The translations under genes were made by a program, and so were the position numbers. 64,000 nucleotides of DNA from Acidimicrobiales bacterium (GTDB lineage: Bacteria > Actinomycetota > Acidimicrobiia > Acidimicrobiales > Aldehydirespiratoraceae), in contig JAJCXX010000006.1 of assembly GCA_029263195.1 (NCBI GenBank), positions 52,890 to 116,889 on the forward strand, read 5' to 3'. Positions 7,001 through 15,639 of this stretch are shown here, piece by piece (the stretch's first letter is position 1; each line of letters starts with the position of its first letter). The notes under the pieces are model-generated. The model was not told the origin of the DNA. It saw nothing but the letters and a program-made list of their open reading frames with translations, and did no database searches.

Positions 7001-9343
7001 AATGTCTTCGTGGCACCCGGCACCTACTACGAGAGGGTGACCATCGCGGAGTCCGATGTCCGAATCATCGGTGCCGGTCCCCACGAGACGACTGTCGACG
7101 GGAACACCGCCGCTGACCTGAATTCGCAGGGAGTCCCAAATGGGGGAGGACCGGTGTTCTCGATTGGAGCGACGCCACTGAGCGGAGGAGTGTCAAACGT
7201 GACGATCAGTGGTCTCACGATCACTGGCGGAAGTGTGCGCGACGAGATCGGGGCGGGGATCTTCGCCGGCTTCCACAATCGAAACATCGATATCAACAAC
7301 AACATCATCGTGCGCAATGGCGGGTACTACGGCGGCGGTATCTGGTTCCATTACTCGGTGCACGACGTGTCGATCTGGTCGAACACGATCGCCGAAAACG
7401 GCAACTTCGGGGGATACGGCGGCGGAATCAGCGTCAATGACGAACCCGAGGACCACAGCCAACCGGAGCACAGCGAACCAGAGCACATCTACGATGACAT
7501 ACCCACTGGTCCGCCTCCCGGTACATACGAGATCTACAACAACTTGATCTTCCACAACCTGTCGGCCGACTACGGCGGTGGCATCACCCTCTATGAGGTG
7601 AAGGACCGTCTCGAGGTCTACGGGAACATGATCGTCGAGAACGTCGCTCTGGATCATGGAGGAGCGATGTTCGCCGAGGACTCAGGTCCGATCCGTGTGT
7701 ACGACAATGTCTTCCTGCGCAACTTCTCGCCCGATGACGGGGGAGCGGTCAGCTTCGAAGACGTGGGTGACACCGTCTTCGTCCCTGGCGCGGCCCATCA
7801 AGTCGAGGTGTTCAACAACCTGTTCGCCGAGAATATCGCGGACGATCACGGTGAGAACCACGCCCGTGGTGGAGCGCTGGCGCTTGACGACACATTCGAT
7901 GCGGTGGTCCGCAACAACACGTTTGTCGGCAACATCGTTGCCGGTAGCGAGGACCCGGCCGGAGGTGCCATCGACAGCGAACGCAACGGGCACGAATACA
8001 ACGGTGACGATGCTCCTCTGATCGAACCCGGCTACAGCAATCCGGAGATCTACAACAACATCATCTGGGACAACTGGAAGCTCGAATACGACCAGCCGTT
8101 CCATGTCGAAGAGGAAGACCTGGACTACTCGTGGGCGGTCAACTACAGCTGGACGCCCGATCAGCTACATGTCGACAACCCCAATCTCCAGGAAGAATGG
8201 GAGACGGCCGAAAACTCGCTCAGCTTCACTCATGTCAACAACAACGTGATCAGCTGCGGCTACCCGATCGGGGCGGGAAATCGCGACATAGATCCGAAGT
8301 TCGCCGATCCTGCTGGGTTCGACTGGCGGCTCGCCGCTGATTCACCAGTCATCGACATGGGTGTCGGAATATCCACGCTCGCCGAGATACCAACAGGAAT
8401 CATGGGGGCCCTTGATTTCCCGGTACGTGACCCGGATCTGTCCAACGACTGCCCCGCGACCCCACTGGTACTCCCGCCGGGACTCTCGAAGGATGCGGCA
8501 AGCGAGCCGTTGAACGTCTCGGCTGTTGCCGACGAACACCGTGTGGTCGTGTCCTGGACCGCGCCGGTATCGGTCGGTGACTCACCGATCATCAACTACA
8601 CCGTTAGTTCGGTGCCCGCCTCTGCCGGATGCACCACGCCGGACAGCGCCACGGTGAGCTGTGAGGTCACTGGGCTCGTCAACTTCACCGAATACGAGTT
8701 CATGGTCGTCGCCAACAACGCATCCGGTGCAGGCCCCGCAGGTTTGGTTACCGCTACCCCAACCGGTACGACGTGTGACACCACCGCCGATACGGCGTTC
8801 ACCGACATCTCCCGGAGTTTCGCCGCCGCAGCGGTCGCGTGTATCCGCCATCTGGGGATCACCACCGGTACATCCACCGCGACATACTCGCCCTACCGGG
8901 TTGTGCCCCGCGATGAGATGGCCGCGTTCTTGGTCCGACTCTGGGAGACACTGTCGAACACCTCTCCGGATACCTCGAGTCCGTTCACCGACATCTCCGG
9001 CAGCTTCGCCCGCAGCGAAATCGGATTCATATTCAACCTGGACATAACCACCGGCACCTCGGCAACCAAGTACTCGCCGAGCGCAGCGACGACCCGGGAG
9101 CAGGCCGCCGCATTCCTTGCCCGCACCTGGCGTGCACTTGGTGGAGCCTGTGATGGATCAGCGACACCGTTCACCGATATCGCCGGCAGCTTCGCGGCCG
9201 CCGACATCGCGTGCATCTACAACCTCGACATAACCACCGGCACCTCAGCAACCAAGTACTCGCCGAACCGGTCGGTAACCCGCGAGCAGGTGGCGGCGTT
9301 TGTGGCCCGGCTCTGGCAGGCCGCCATCAACTGGGACCTGTGA
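4097..9343 (+). CDS. giant secreted surface protein: prealbumin-like repeats, IPT/TIG, beta-helix, FnIII, three SLH repeats
   Basis: ATG 4097 is preferred over GTG 4073 because AGGGGTGG lies just upstream and a clean signal peptide follows (YALMLAFMLVASLVAPMP). The order in this 1748-residue protein is as follows. Several carboxypeptidase-regulatory/SdrD-B-like beta sandwiches come first (for example YVYDDSTGLPIAGAVV then DADGWYNFDDLP), up to about residue 800. An IPT/TIG domain (TPGSVAAGGTLVIAGSFFG) lies near 840-910. A right-handed beta-helix with a DUF1565-like opening and repeated NNxI/GGGI turns lies near 935-1450. Then come a fibronectin type III domain near 1470-1555 and three SLH-type repeats to the end. 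SLH repeats usually hold proteins to the cell wall, so a wall-attached adhesin or glycan-binding protein is inferred. It is probably monocistronic; the next gene is convergent. Confidence 0.85.
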   Translation: MNTYWNPRPARYALMLAFMLVASLVAPMPPIGDGGAASALAPTATIGGSIWAGSNDGTGPNLTPEPADAIVGASVMVQNQHSGGAFITYGTVVGNTWTATVPAPGDYVVMFSAPGYDLTSREFTVQEGDSQSKDAFLAPAPVPTASLLFYAFYDNYINGEDDAPDDPAMNGITVTVTDKDGVELATGLTGSQRTITLADGTVKTETDGLYYFTGLPAGQVFVSSDASTAWSSPQPTDPVTAAPLGAGWDASTEFHLMTSEEGGTTWELSLYPGDPGTEMGGYMLWHGYVERLGQIGSPGNPVPFNPLLAGSISGTMLDADGGVIDPLEPFPVPGQDHPGVSLNVTVPDGFVILYTDTETVRVHAVATTLADSSGNYEFVNVPPGPYKLFFSDTSIDYVWMQRQIRVSPAQEAVVNPLVPRFFARAQGYVYDDSTGLPIAGAVVHIRFKSGAIEMTTQTDADGWYNFDDLPEIEVLGHVDVEPPVGYRGAIKTETFYPGGTNPSHPNYALRPPIDVTSNSMNRYLQWYTANYRADFHLEPVPASTGDIAGFVWNENLASGTWTVDGVYQPTDERTLHGVTVELWNSAGTTLLDSTTTGKVNQTDLEAQGWMPAYTMPIDEFGGVFAGPMPGFYEFRDLAPGNYELRMILPDGYSASPVGSDTIAVTVSIGAQIEENFGANTMVPQAGEIEGGVFDDVFVDNNSLSLLFLEKAGIPGAPVGVYDHLGYFLGSGVMGNPLCYSGSPPGSCPVGETPVQKPEIERRFAPGVHIFMGNDPSLPGHNRDYLPMSLAYEFGQGQFKFEADWSLMPTAALGLGGAMLGDAPIVPANSPVISTGSTPGSVAAGGTLVIAGSFFGSTKDHGTVSISGKQMEVVSWSDTEIVVSIPLDAESGPLLVSTTTGVSNGVPTTVTAALVPAAFSAMSVPAAAIDVYVDASNAGPADGSAAKPWPTIGDALDNLPIGSLPGTTRNVFVAPGTYYERVTIAESDVRIIGAGPHETTVDGNTAADLNSQGVPNGGGPVFSIGATPLSGGVSNVTISGLTITGGSVRDEIGAGIFAGFHNRNIDINNNIIVRNGGYYGGGIWFHYSVHDVSIWSNTIAENGNFGGYGGGISVNDEPEDHSQPEHSEPEHIYDDIPTGPPPGTYEIYNNLIFHNLSADYGGGITLYEVKDRLEVYGNMIVENVALDHGGAMFAEDSGPIRVYDNVFLRNFSPDDGGAVSFEDVGDTVFVPGAAHQVEVFNNLFAENIADDHGENHARGGALALDDTFDAVVRNNTFVGNIVAGSEDPAGGAIDSERNGHEYNGDDAPLIEPGYSNPEIYNNIIWDNWKLEYDQPFHVEEEDLDYSWAVNYSWTPDQLHVDNPNLQEEWETAENSLSFTHVNNNVISCGYPIGAGNRDIDPKFADPAGFDWRLAADSPVIDMGVGISTLAEIPTGIMGALDFPVRDPDLSNDCPATPLVLPPGLSKDAASEPLNVSAVADEHRVVVSWTAPVSVGDSPIINYTVSSVPASAGCTTPDSATVSCEVTGLVNFTEYEFMVVANNASGAGPAGLVTATPTGTTCDTTADTAFTDISRSFAAAAVACIRHLGITTGTSTATYSPYRVVPRDEMAAFLVRLWETLSNTSPDTSSPFTDISGSFARSEIGFIFNLDITTGTSATKYSPSAATTREQAAAFLARTWRALGGACDGSATPFTDIAGSFAAADIACIYNLDITTGTSATKYSPNRSVTREQVAAFVARLWQAAINWDL
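8774..9340 (+). repeat. three SLH-type repeats at the C-terminus
   Basis: Three units of roughly 180 bases each encode a pattern close to FTDI-S-SFA--I--I--L-ITTGTS-T-YSP----R-E-AAFL-R-W. Units 2 and 3 share long identical stretches such as LDITTGTSATKYSP. They form the likely wall-binding anchor of the surface protein. Confidence 0.82.
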
Positions 9344-9362
9344 AGACTGGGACCCGACAATC

Positions 9363-10010
9363 TCAATCGCCCGGCTTGGCCACCAACCGGTAGCGCAATG
9401 TCAGACAACGAGTGCTCTCGTCTTCGCAGTAGTACGAATCGAAATGGACCAGGGCATCGCGGTCGCCGTCGGTGCGTACCAAGAAGGTGTTGTCCCGGGT
9501 ATTGACGATGTGACGTAGAAAGTCGTAGCCGTACCAACCCGAGAGGGCCGGATTCTCCGGCTTGTCGTCGTCGTCGCCACCCAAGGCGTCGACGGCGAAT
9601 GCAACAGAATCGGGAACGACGGCATCAATCAGGGCTACTTCCCCGAGGTCGATCGCCCCGCCGGGACCAGTCGGGTTGGTGGTGCCGGAGTTGGTGAGGA
9701 TGGTGGTCTTTCGGAACGCCAGATCCCACGCCGGCGTGGTGAAGTCGCCTGCCACCAGTCGTCCTTCGTTGAGATCGAACAGCGCATAGTCATCGCCGGT
9801 GTCTACATCGACGGTGAACTGGGCCCACTGGTCGGTGATGATCGCCCCGGCTTCGGGGTCGGTGGGAGCGAACCCGGGAGGTCGGGGCTGCAACTCCCCC
9901 CAAACGACCAATCCGGCCAGAGCCAGAATCAACACGAGAGGCAATCCCACAAACCACGTGCGTTTGTAGGTCCACCACCGCCGTCTTGTCGACGTATCAA
10001 TCTCTGACAT
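9363..10010 (-). CDS. membrane-anchored HmuY-like protein
   Basis: This is a 215-residue protein with a basic N-terminus and one transmembrane segment (about residues 18-38), followed by an extracytoplasmic domain. It contains the HmuY-type signature order: FDLNEGRLV, then WDLAFRKTTILTNSG, then a Gly/Pro-rich stretch and a closing LRYRL strand. HmuY proteins of Bacteroidetes bind haem, but the wider family is common on other cell surfaces and its ligand is mostly unknown, so haem binding is not claimed. A GDDDDK acidic loop is present. The gene is convergent with the giant surface-protein gene, 19 bases apart. Confidence 0.7.
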   Translation of the reverse strand: MSEIDTSTRRRWWTYKRTWFVGLPLVLILALAGLVVWGELQPRPPGFAPTDPEAGAIITDQWAQFTVDVDTGDDYALFDLNEGRLVAGDFTTPAWDLAFRKTTILTNSGTTNPTGPGGAIDLGEVALIDAVVPDSVAFAVDALGGDDDDKPENPALSGWYGYDFLRHIVNTRDNTFLVRTDGDRDALVHFDSYYCEDESTRCLTLRYRLVAKPGD

Positions 10011-10157
10011 GTTGGTGCTGCCTGACTCTCGAGCTGTCTGTCGCCGGGATCGTCTCCGGCGAGACCGGCTTGAAACGTATGACGAGGGTGGTCCGAGAGG
10101 TAGGGGACAAGGTCATCGTGGTTGGATCGGCGGCGCTACAGCGGTAGCCATGGGGTG

Positions 10158-11066
10158 ATGTCGACGCAGCCAGCACCGCGATTTTTGCATACCGGATCGG
10201 GTTCCGATACAGGAGAATTCACGACACGCCACTGGCTGTGGCTACTCGGCAATGCTGCGATTTTCGGCTCGGCCTTTCTGTGGATCTCGGTGTCCCTGCG
10301 CGGTTTCCCGGCCCCTATTGTGGCGATCGGCCGGGTTGCCCTCGGATGTGCCGCACTCGCGTTGCTGCCGGCAGCACGAAAACGAATTGAGAGGACCGAT
10401 TGGCCGCGACTCGTCGTCGTGGGAATCGCCGGACAGGGCGGACCGGCGCTTCTGTTCGCCATGGCCGAGGAACGGATATCTTCCGCCCTCACGGGGATGT
10501 TGGTTAGCGCCGCTCCGATCGCGACCGTGATATTTGCAACAATTCTCACCCGCACTGCTCCCAGCAGTCGACGCATGCTCGGGCTCGGAGTCGGCAGTCT
10601 CGGGGTCATCCTCTTGGTTTTTCCTGCTCTCGGAGACACATCGGCCCGCCCAAGTGGCGTGCTCCTCGTGCTTCTGGCCGTCATGGGGTACGGACTTTCA
10701 GGGAATCTCTATGTCCCGTTACAGCAGAAGTACGGAGCCATCCCGGTTGCGATGTGGGCCCTGGCTGTGGGCACGGTCCTGTTGGCCCCAGTGGCCGCTC
10801 CGTCGATGGGCGACATCGAATGGCGCACCGATTCGACCGTGGCCCTGGTGATCCTGGGAGTCCTGGGCACCGGCATCGGAAGAGCGATGGTCATCACCCT
10901 GATGGGGAGGGTCGGAGCGGAACGGGGATCTATCGTCGCCTACATAGTGCCGATCATGGCCCTCGTGCTCGGCGTGGTCGCCCTCGACGAGTCGGTCGAA
11001 ATCGTCCAGGTGATCGGTGTCGGCGTGGCGTTGATCGGTGGCTGGTTGGTGAGCCGTCAGGAGTAG
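10158..11066 (+). CDS. EamA/DMT family transporter
   Basis: This is a ten-helix drug/metabolite transporter with two EamA halves. The first begins at WLWLLGNAAIFGSAFLWI and the second at LLVLLAVMGYGLSGNLYVPL, and a typical last helix follows (VIGVGVALIGGWLVS). ATG 10158 is chosen over the upstream TTG 10122 because GGGGTG lies close before it. The substrate is unknown. It is one of four EamA genes in the window. It faces the HmuY gene across a 147-base divergent gap that contains a short CGCCGG/CCGGCG inverted repeat (10042-10061). Confidence 0.8.
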   Translation: MSTQPAPRFLHTGSGSDTGEFTTRHWLWLLGNAAIFGSAFLWISVSLRGFPAPIVAIGRVALGCAALALLPAARKRIERTDWPRLVVVGIAGQGGPALLFAMAEERISSALTGMLVSAAPIATVIFATILTRTAPSSRRMLGLGVGSLGVILLVFPALGDTSARPSGVLLVLLAVMGYGLSGNLYVPLQQKYGAIPVAMWALAVGTVLLAPVAAPSMGDIEWRTDSTVALVILGVLGTGIGRAMVITLMGRVGAERGSIVAYIVPIMALVLGVVALDESVEIVQVIGVGVALIGGWLVSRQE

Positions 11067-11078
11067 GACGGGCCTCTC

Positions 11079-11699
11079 TCAGGTTGGACTCGACTCAGGC
11101 CCGAATCGCTTTACGATTCTTGCGGGCACTCCAGCGGCGATCGAATAGTCGGGCACGTCGCCTCGCACGACCGCCCCGGCGCCGACGATCGAGTTCCTGC
11201 CGATTGTTGATCCGGCAAGAATGATCGCACCGTGACCGATCCAGGAATTGTCGCCGATCGACACAGCCTCCACCGATCCCTTCTGCGACCCGATCGGCTG
11301 GTCGGTGTCGTCGTAGCCGTGGTTGCCGTCGGTGATGAATACGTCTTGGCCCAGCCAGACGTCGTTTCCGAGCTCCACACTCTGGTGGGCGATGATTCCC
11401 GAACGCAGCCCGATCACACAACGTTCGCCTATGACGAGGGCTCGCGGGGGCGTGTCGGGATCATCGGGTACGTATCCGGCGGCGAGCGTGGCCCACGAGG
11501 CCACGAGGGTGCCGGCCCCGATGTGTATCGACTGTTCTCCGTCGATGGCGGTGTACGGAAACGAGATGATGCTGCCCTCGCCGAGGTGACCGAACTTCTC
11601 GGAACGGAATGAGCCGGGATGGATTGCGCCGAACGTCCTGATCCGAGCCCAACCGCGGTGAACCAGCCTTCCCTTCAACCGGTGCAGTCGACCTCGCAT
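11079..11699 (-). CDS. left-handed beta-helix acyltransferase
   Basis: The 206-residue product carries hexapeptide repeats (IGERCV IGLRSG, VSIGDNSWIGHGAIILAGSTIGRNSIVGAGAVV) and ends with the DYSIAAGVPARIVKR signature of maltose/galactoside-type O-acetyltransferases. A catalytic-type His lies in the ITDGNHGYDD loop. A long in-frame extension upstream has no protein-like character, so ATG 11699 is used; GTG 11708 is an alternative. It follows the enoyl-CoA hydratase gene on the same strand by about 41 bases. It probably acetylates a sugar, but the acceptor is unknown. Confidence 0.75.
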   Translation of the reverse strand: MRGRLHRLKGRLVHRGWARIRTFGAIHPGSFRSEKFGHLGEGSIISFPYTAIDGEQSIHIGAGTLVASWATLAAGYVPDDPDTPPRALVIGERCVIGLRSGIIAHQSVELGNDVWLGQDVFITDGNHGYDDTDQPIGSQKGSVEAVSIGDNSWIGHGAIILAGSTIGRNSIVGAGAVVRGDVPDYSIAAGVPARIVKRFGPESSPT

Positions 11700-11740
11700 C
11701 GGCCTCACGGAGCCCACTCCGTCTCTCGCATGGTTCGACT

Positions 11741-12640
11741 CTACGGTTGTTCGGGTTGATCGTCGGAGGTTCGGTAGTCGCCGTACGGGTCGTCGCGGTC
11801 GGAAAGGGTGGACGTGAGTCCCTGCTCGCGAACCGTGCCGATGAAACTCTGCAATGACTCGCTGTGAATGCCGAGCGCACACAACTCTGTGCCCTGACGG
11901 ATGCCGGTTCGAATACCCATGACCTCCATCTGACGATGCACGGCCCTCTTGTTGAGTTGAGCCACGTCGGTGGGTGTTCGGGCGATTCGTTCGGCGATCT
12001 CCAAAACGCGGTCGGTGAGATCGTCGGCGGGGAACGCCCGGTTGGCCCACCCTTCGGACACGGCTTCGACTCCCGAGATCGAGTCACCCGTCATCATCAT
12101 TTCCATGGCTCTGCGCATTCCCAGGAACCACGTATGGAAATGCATGTCGGGGACACCGAAGCGAGTCGCCGGGTATCCCATCTGAGCATCCTCGGCCACG
12201 TAGACGAGATCGCAACAGGTGGCGAGTTCGCTCCCGCCAGCGAGGCAGTAGCCGTGAACCTGCGCGATCACGGGCTTGGCCAGATCCCAGATACTCATCC
12301 ATCCGTCGGTGACATGACGCGGCCACTGGCCCTCGCCACCGGCGGTGAAGAACGGTAGGTCGTGGCCCTCGTTGCCCCCGCCCAGGTCGTAACCCGCCGA
12401 GAACGACGGGCCGTCACCGCGAATGATCGACACCTTCACCGAAGGATCGTCGTCGGCGTCGCGCAAAGCGCCGAGGATCGCGCCCCGCAGCGGGTGGATG
12501 AGCGAGTTTCGCTTCTCGGCGCGATTGAAGGTGATCCGCCTGACCCCCGGAAGGGGATCGTCGAGGATGACCCACTGATGACCAGCTGCTTCGCCACCGG
12601 AATTGGACGGGCTGGGTGTGGCCTCACCGTATTCACTCAT
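11741..12640 (-). CDS. enoyl-CoA hydratase/isomerase family protein
   Basis: This 299-residue crotonase-fold protein has the oxyanion-hole segments SFSAGYDLGGG and HGYCLAGGSELATCCDLVY, and the substrate-pocket strand MGYPATRFGVPD. ATG 12640 is chosen because AGGAGG lies at ideal spacing, which discards 14 upstream residues. The second acid/base glutamate expected after CLAGGSEL is replaced in part (FGVPDMHFHTW), so it may not be a simple hydratase. The reaction on a CoA ester is inferred from the family. Its substrate is unknown. Confidence 0.82.
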   Translation of the reverse strand: MSEYGEATPSPSNSGGEAAGHQWVILDDPLPGVRRITFNRAEKRNSLIHPLRGAILGALRDADDDPSVKVSIIRGDGPSFSAGYDLGGGNEGHDLPFFTAGGEGQWPRHVTDGWMSIWDLAKPVIAQVHGYCLAGGSELATCCDLVYVAEDAQMGYPATRFGVPDMHFHTWFLGMRRAMEMMMTGDSISGVEAVSEGWANRAFPADDLTDRVLEIAERIARTPTDVAQLNKRAVHRQMEVMGIRTGIRQGTELCALGIHSESLQSFIGTVREQGLTSTLSDRDDPYGDYRTSDDQPEQP

Positions 12641-12733
12641 CGGAATCCTCCTGGTCTCGCTTCGGCGTGCCGATGATGACACGGGGCACCGCCAAGTCCG
12701 AAATGGGGCTCCTGAGCCGGGATCTCGGCCCGG

Positions 12734-14392
12734 TTACCTCACACACTGACAATCGACGGTGTCGTCGAGAGCCTGCCACTTGAATGGCCGGGCTTCGGAA
12801 GCGACGCCGCAACCGGTGCACCGCAGCACCCATTCCTTGCCCTGGCGCTGCAACGTCACCGGATGCTCACCGGTCGACAATCGCGGCTTCTTCTTCACGA
12901 TCCTCGGCTTGGCGATATCAGGCAGTTCGGGCGCTTCGATGGCGAGATAATCGGTCTTGTTCCACCTGTCGACCAACTCCTCAGCGGTGAGTGCGGGAGC
13001 GACGAACGTGCCGACGGTCTCCGGCTCGATCACAACAGAAGGACCGTCGTAGTCGAGGAATTCCGCCAGGGCCTTGGTTTCGTTGGGCTTGAAGATCCGG
13101 GTCGACTCGGCGATGTGCTCGATCTCCTCCAGGAACCCGTCGCGACCGTCGGTCATCCGGGGATCTTCAAGGGTGTCGGCCGCAAACAGGATCACGAACC
13201 GAGCGCCGCTTCCCAGCGGTTTGCGCCGGAGGACTCGACCCATGCGCTGAATCATCTGACGTCGGGTTCGAGACGCACTGATCACAACCCCGAGATTGGC
13301 GTTGGGGACGTCGACTCCTTCGTCGAGTACTCGTGGTGCGGCAACCGCATCGAGATTGCCGTCGCGAAGATCGTCGAGGATCGCACCTCGGTCGCGGCGT
13401 CCCGTGCCTCCGGTGATGATCTCGATCTGTATGTGGGGATCGAGACGCACTATCGCGTGATTCGCGGCCCGAACCGTTTCGGTGAACAGCAGTGTTCCAT
13501 CAGCCGCCTTGATTGCCGGAGCGAAACTCCCCAGCGTCTCGTACTTGGCTGAACTGGAGGCCACGATCTCTCGTCGAGATCCGAGTGCCGCGAGATACTC
13601 GTTGGCCGCGCTCCCTCCAGGTCCCGCGTCGTGCTCAGCGAGATGAGCTACCGCGGCCAAGAAAGCTCCAAATGGAGCATGAGGAACGCCCGGAATCTGT
13701 CGCAGAGCCCTGCGAGAATCGACGATCTTGGCTTCTGTGGCGTCGTACTCGTCTCTCTCTTCACGAGTGAGAGGGACCGCTACGAACGCGATCCGTGGAT
13801 GAGCGCAGACCCCATCGGCGATGGCGTCAACGAAGCCGTAACGAAACGAGATCCCGCCGAAATAGGGAAGCAGGATCGACTCGACGGCGTCGTCGGAACG
13901 CTGGAGCGTGGCAGTCAGGCCCAGACGCTCTTCGTACTCGGGCAGAAGCGACTTTCGCAGAATGGCACCGCCGAATCCGTGGCACTCGTCGGCGATGAGC
14001 AGGCCGCCGAGCTCACCCGGAGGCAGCGGAACACGTGCGGCGGCTGAATGCCGCGTGGTGATCAGTACATCGCAGTCGATGGGTCGGTCTCGGTAGCCGT
14101 CACCGAGACGGCCGATCTCGCGGTCCGGCATGGATGAGCTCAGGCGCTCGTTCCATTGTTCCATCAGCACCCGGGATGGGACTATCACCAGCACGAACAA
14201 TCCACGATCGACAGCGTCGATTATTGCGGCGATCGCAACATCGGTCTTGCCCGATCCGGTCACGGCCTCGATCACACCGCGACGACCACAGTCGTGCCAA
14301 GCCTCCAGCGCGTCGTACTGCCATCGGTAAAGCGAACGTGTCGGCGTGTCGAGTATTTCGTCTGGTTGGGCCGCCGATGATGGTCCGATCAC
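12734..14392 (-). CDS. DEAH-box superfamily 2 helicase with C-terminal zinc-ribbon-like motif
   Basis: The 552-residue protein contains a Q-like lead (LYRWQYDALEAWHDCGRRGVI), Walker A VTGSGKT, motif II DECH, motif III LTATL, motif V (RVLDEGVDVPN) and motif VI QRMGRVLRRK. This is the arrangement of XPB/type III restriction-subunit-like SF2 translocases. The last 60 residues hold CTGCG and CQC, a possible zinc site. No methylase or nuclease gene is beside it, so a restriction role is not supported. DNA repair or RNA/DNA remodelling is more likely. It lies alone between the hydratase and CoA-transferase genes. Confidence 0.82.
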   Translation of the reverse strand: MIGPSSAAQPDEILDTPTRSLYRWQYDALEAWHDCGRRGVIEAVTGSGKTDVAIAAIIDAVDRGLFVLVIVPSRVLMEQWNERLSSSMPDREIGRLGDGYRDRPIDCDVLITTRHSAAARVPLPPGELGGLLIADECHGFGGAILRKSLLPEYEERLGLTATLQRSDDAVESILLPYFGGISFRYGFVDAIADGVCAHPRIAFVAVPLTREERDEYDATEAKIVDSRRALRQIPGVPHAPFGAFLAAVAHLAEHDAGPGGSAANEYLAALGSRREIVASSSAKYETLGSFAPAIKAADGTLLFTETVRAANHAIVRLDPHIQIEIITGGTGRRDRGAILDDLRDGNLDAVAAPRVLDEGVDVPNANLGVVISASRTRRQMIQRMGRVLRRKPLGSGARFVILFAADTLEDPRMTDGRDGFLEEIEHIAESTRIFKPNETKALAEFLDYDGPSVVIEPETVGTFVAPALTAEELVDRWNKTDYLAIEAPELPDIAKPRIVKKKPRLSTGEHPVTLQRQGKEWVLRCTGCGVASEARPFKWQALDDTVDCQCVR

Positions 14393-14436
14393 CGCGAAAG
14401 GCTACGGGGTGACGAAGGGCAATACGCCCGCCGCGA

Positions 14437-15639
14437 TCAGCCCAGGATCACGCCGGCCTCGCGCAGAGCGTCGATCGCAGCGTCATCGCGCCCCGAATCC
14501 CGCAAGATCTCCTCGGTGTGATCGCCAAGCTCGTCGATCTCGCGGCGAAGTGCGGTGGGAGTAGTCGTGAACCGGACGGGCGGAGCCGGTTGGCGGAGAG
14601 TTCCGACCACCGGATGCTCCCACTCGACCAGGCACCCATTGTGAGCAATCTGCGGGTCGTGAGGCACCTCTGAACGGTCGATGATCGGCCCGCAAGGGAC
14701 GGCCTCGTCGGAGAGTCGCTGCACCGCATCGTCGGTGCTCAGAGCCGCGAATCCTCCGGCTATCGCGTCGGACACGGCCGCGAGGAGAGCTGGGTCGCGG
14801 GCTAGTGACCGGACGTTGCTGTAGCGATCGTCGGCGGCCAGATCCGGGCGTTCTAGAGCACGTAGAAGTCCGGCGAGCTGCGCATCGCTCGCCGTGTAGT
14901 ACACGATCTGGCCGTCGGCAGTGTCGGTAAGCCGGTAGGCGTCCGAGATTCTGCTTCCCGAGAGCTCGTCGTCGGGTTCGGTGAGGTCGGCCATTCCATC
15001 GACCCAGAACCACGCCAACGTGGAGTCGAGCATCGGGACCTCGAGATGCTGACCACCGGCCCCGTGGTCTCGGGCGTAGAGGGCGGCGGTGATCGCTTGC
15101 GCCGCCGTGTAGGCGGTGGTCTTGTCGGCCACCAACGTCCGAACGAAGTCGGGAAACGGAAGCTCGTCGCTCACCTGGCCGGACACCATGCCGGTGTAAG
15201 CCTGGATCACCGGATCAAGGGCCGGTCGGTCGGCGTAGGGTCCGGTCGGCCCGAAGCCGTTGATCGAAACGTGAATGATCTCTGGCGCCACCGCCCGGAT
15301 CTGTGTCTCGCCCAGGCCGAGTCGATCGCACACTCCGGGTCGGAAGTTCTCGACGAAGACGTCGGCCCCGGCAACGACGTCGAGCACCACCTGTCTTCCC
15401 GCCTCGACACTGAGGTCGAGGGCGATGGAACGCTTCCCCCGGTTGTTGTTCGCGTAGTTGGCCCCGAATCCGGCCGTGCGACCAACCCGGAGCAGGTCGC
15501 CGGTGAGAGGCTCGACCTTCACCACGTCGGCCCCCTGCTCGGCCAGAAGTTGGGTGGCGAGAGGGCCCGCGACGATCTGGGTGAGATCGACGATCCTGAC
15601 ACCCCTCAGCGGCCCGGTTGCGCCGCCCCCTTGGGTCAC
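14437..15639 (-). CDS. CaiB/BaiF family CoA transferase
   Basis: This is a family III CoA-transferase of 400 residues. It has GVRIVDLTQIVAGPLATQLLAEQGADVVKVEP at the N-terminus, and RGKRSIALDL, then the Asp-containing FGPTGPYADRPALDP segment typical of the fold. The GTG start at 15639 overlaps the stop of the nitronate monooxygenase-like gene by 4 bases, so the pair is an operon. Such enzymes transfer CoA between acids, and family members act on carnitine, oxalate or aromatic acids. The substrate here is unknown. Confidence 0.85.
   Translation of the reverse strand: MTQGGGATGPLRGVRIVDLTQIVAGPLATQLLAEQGADVVKVEPLTGDLLRVGRTAGFGANYANNNRGKRSIALDLSVEAGRQVVLDVVAGADVFVENFRPGVCDRLGLGETQIRAVAPEIIHVSINGFGPTGPYADRPALDPVIQAYTGMVSGQVSDELPFPDFVRTLVADKTTAYTAAQAITAALYARDHGAGGQHLEVPMLDSTLAWFWVDGMADLTEPDDELSGSRISDAYRLTDTADGQIVYYTASDAQLAGLLRALERPDLAADDRYSNVRSLARDPALLAAVSDAIAGGFAALSTDDAVQRLSDEAVPCGPIIDRSEVPHDPQIAHNGCLVEWEHPVVGTLRQPAPPVRFTTTPTALRREIDELGDHTEEILRDSGRDDAAIDALREAGVILG

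Noticed and set aside
12734..14392. Restriction-modification helicase subunit
   Set aside because: No methyltransferase or nuclease partner lies nearby, so only an SF2 helicase call is supported.
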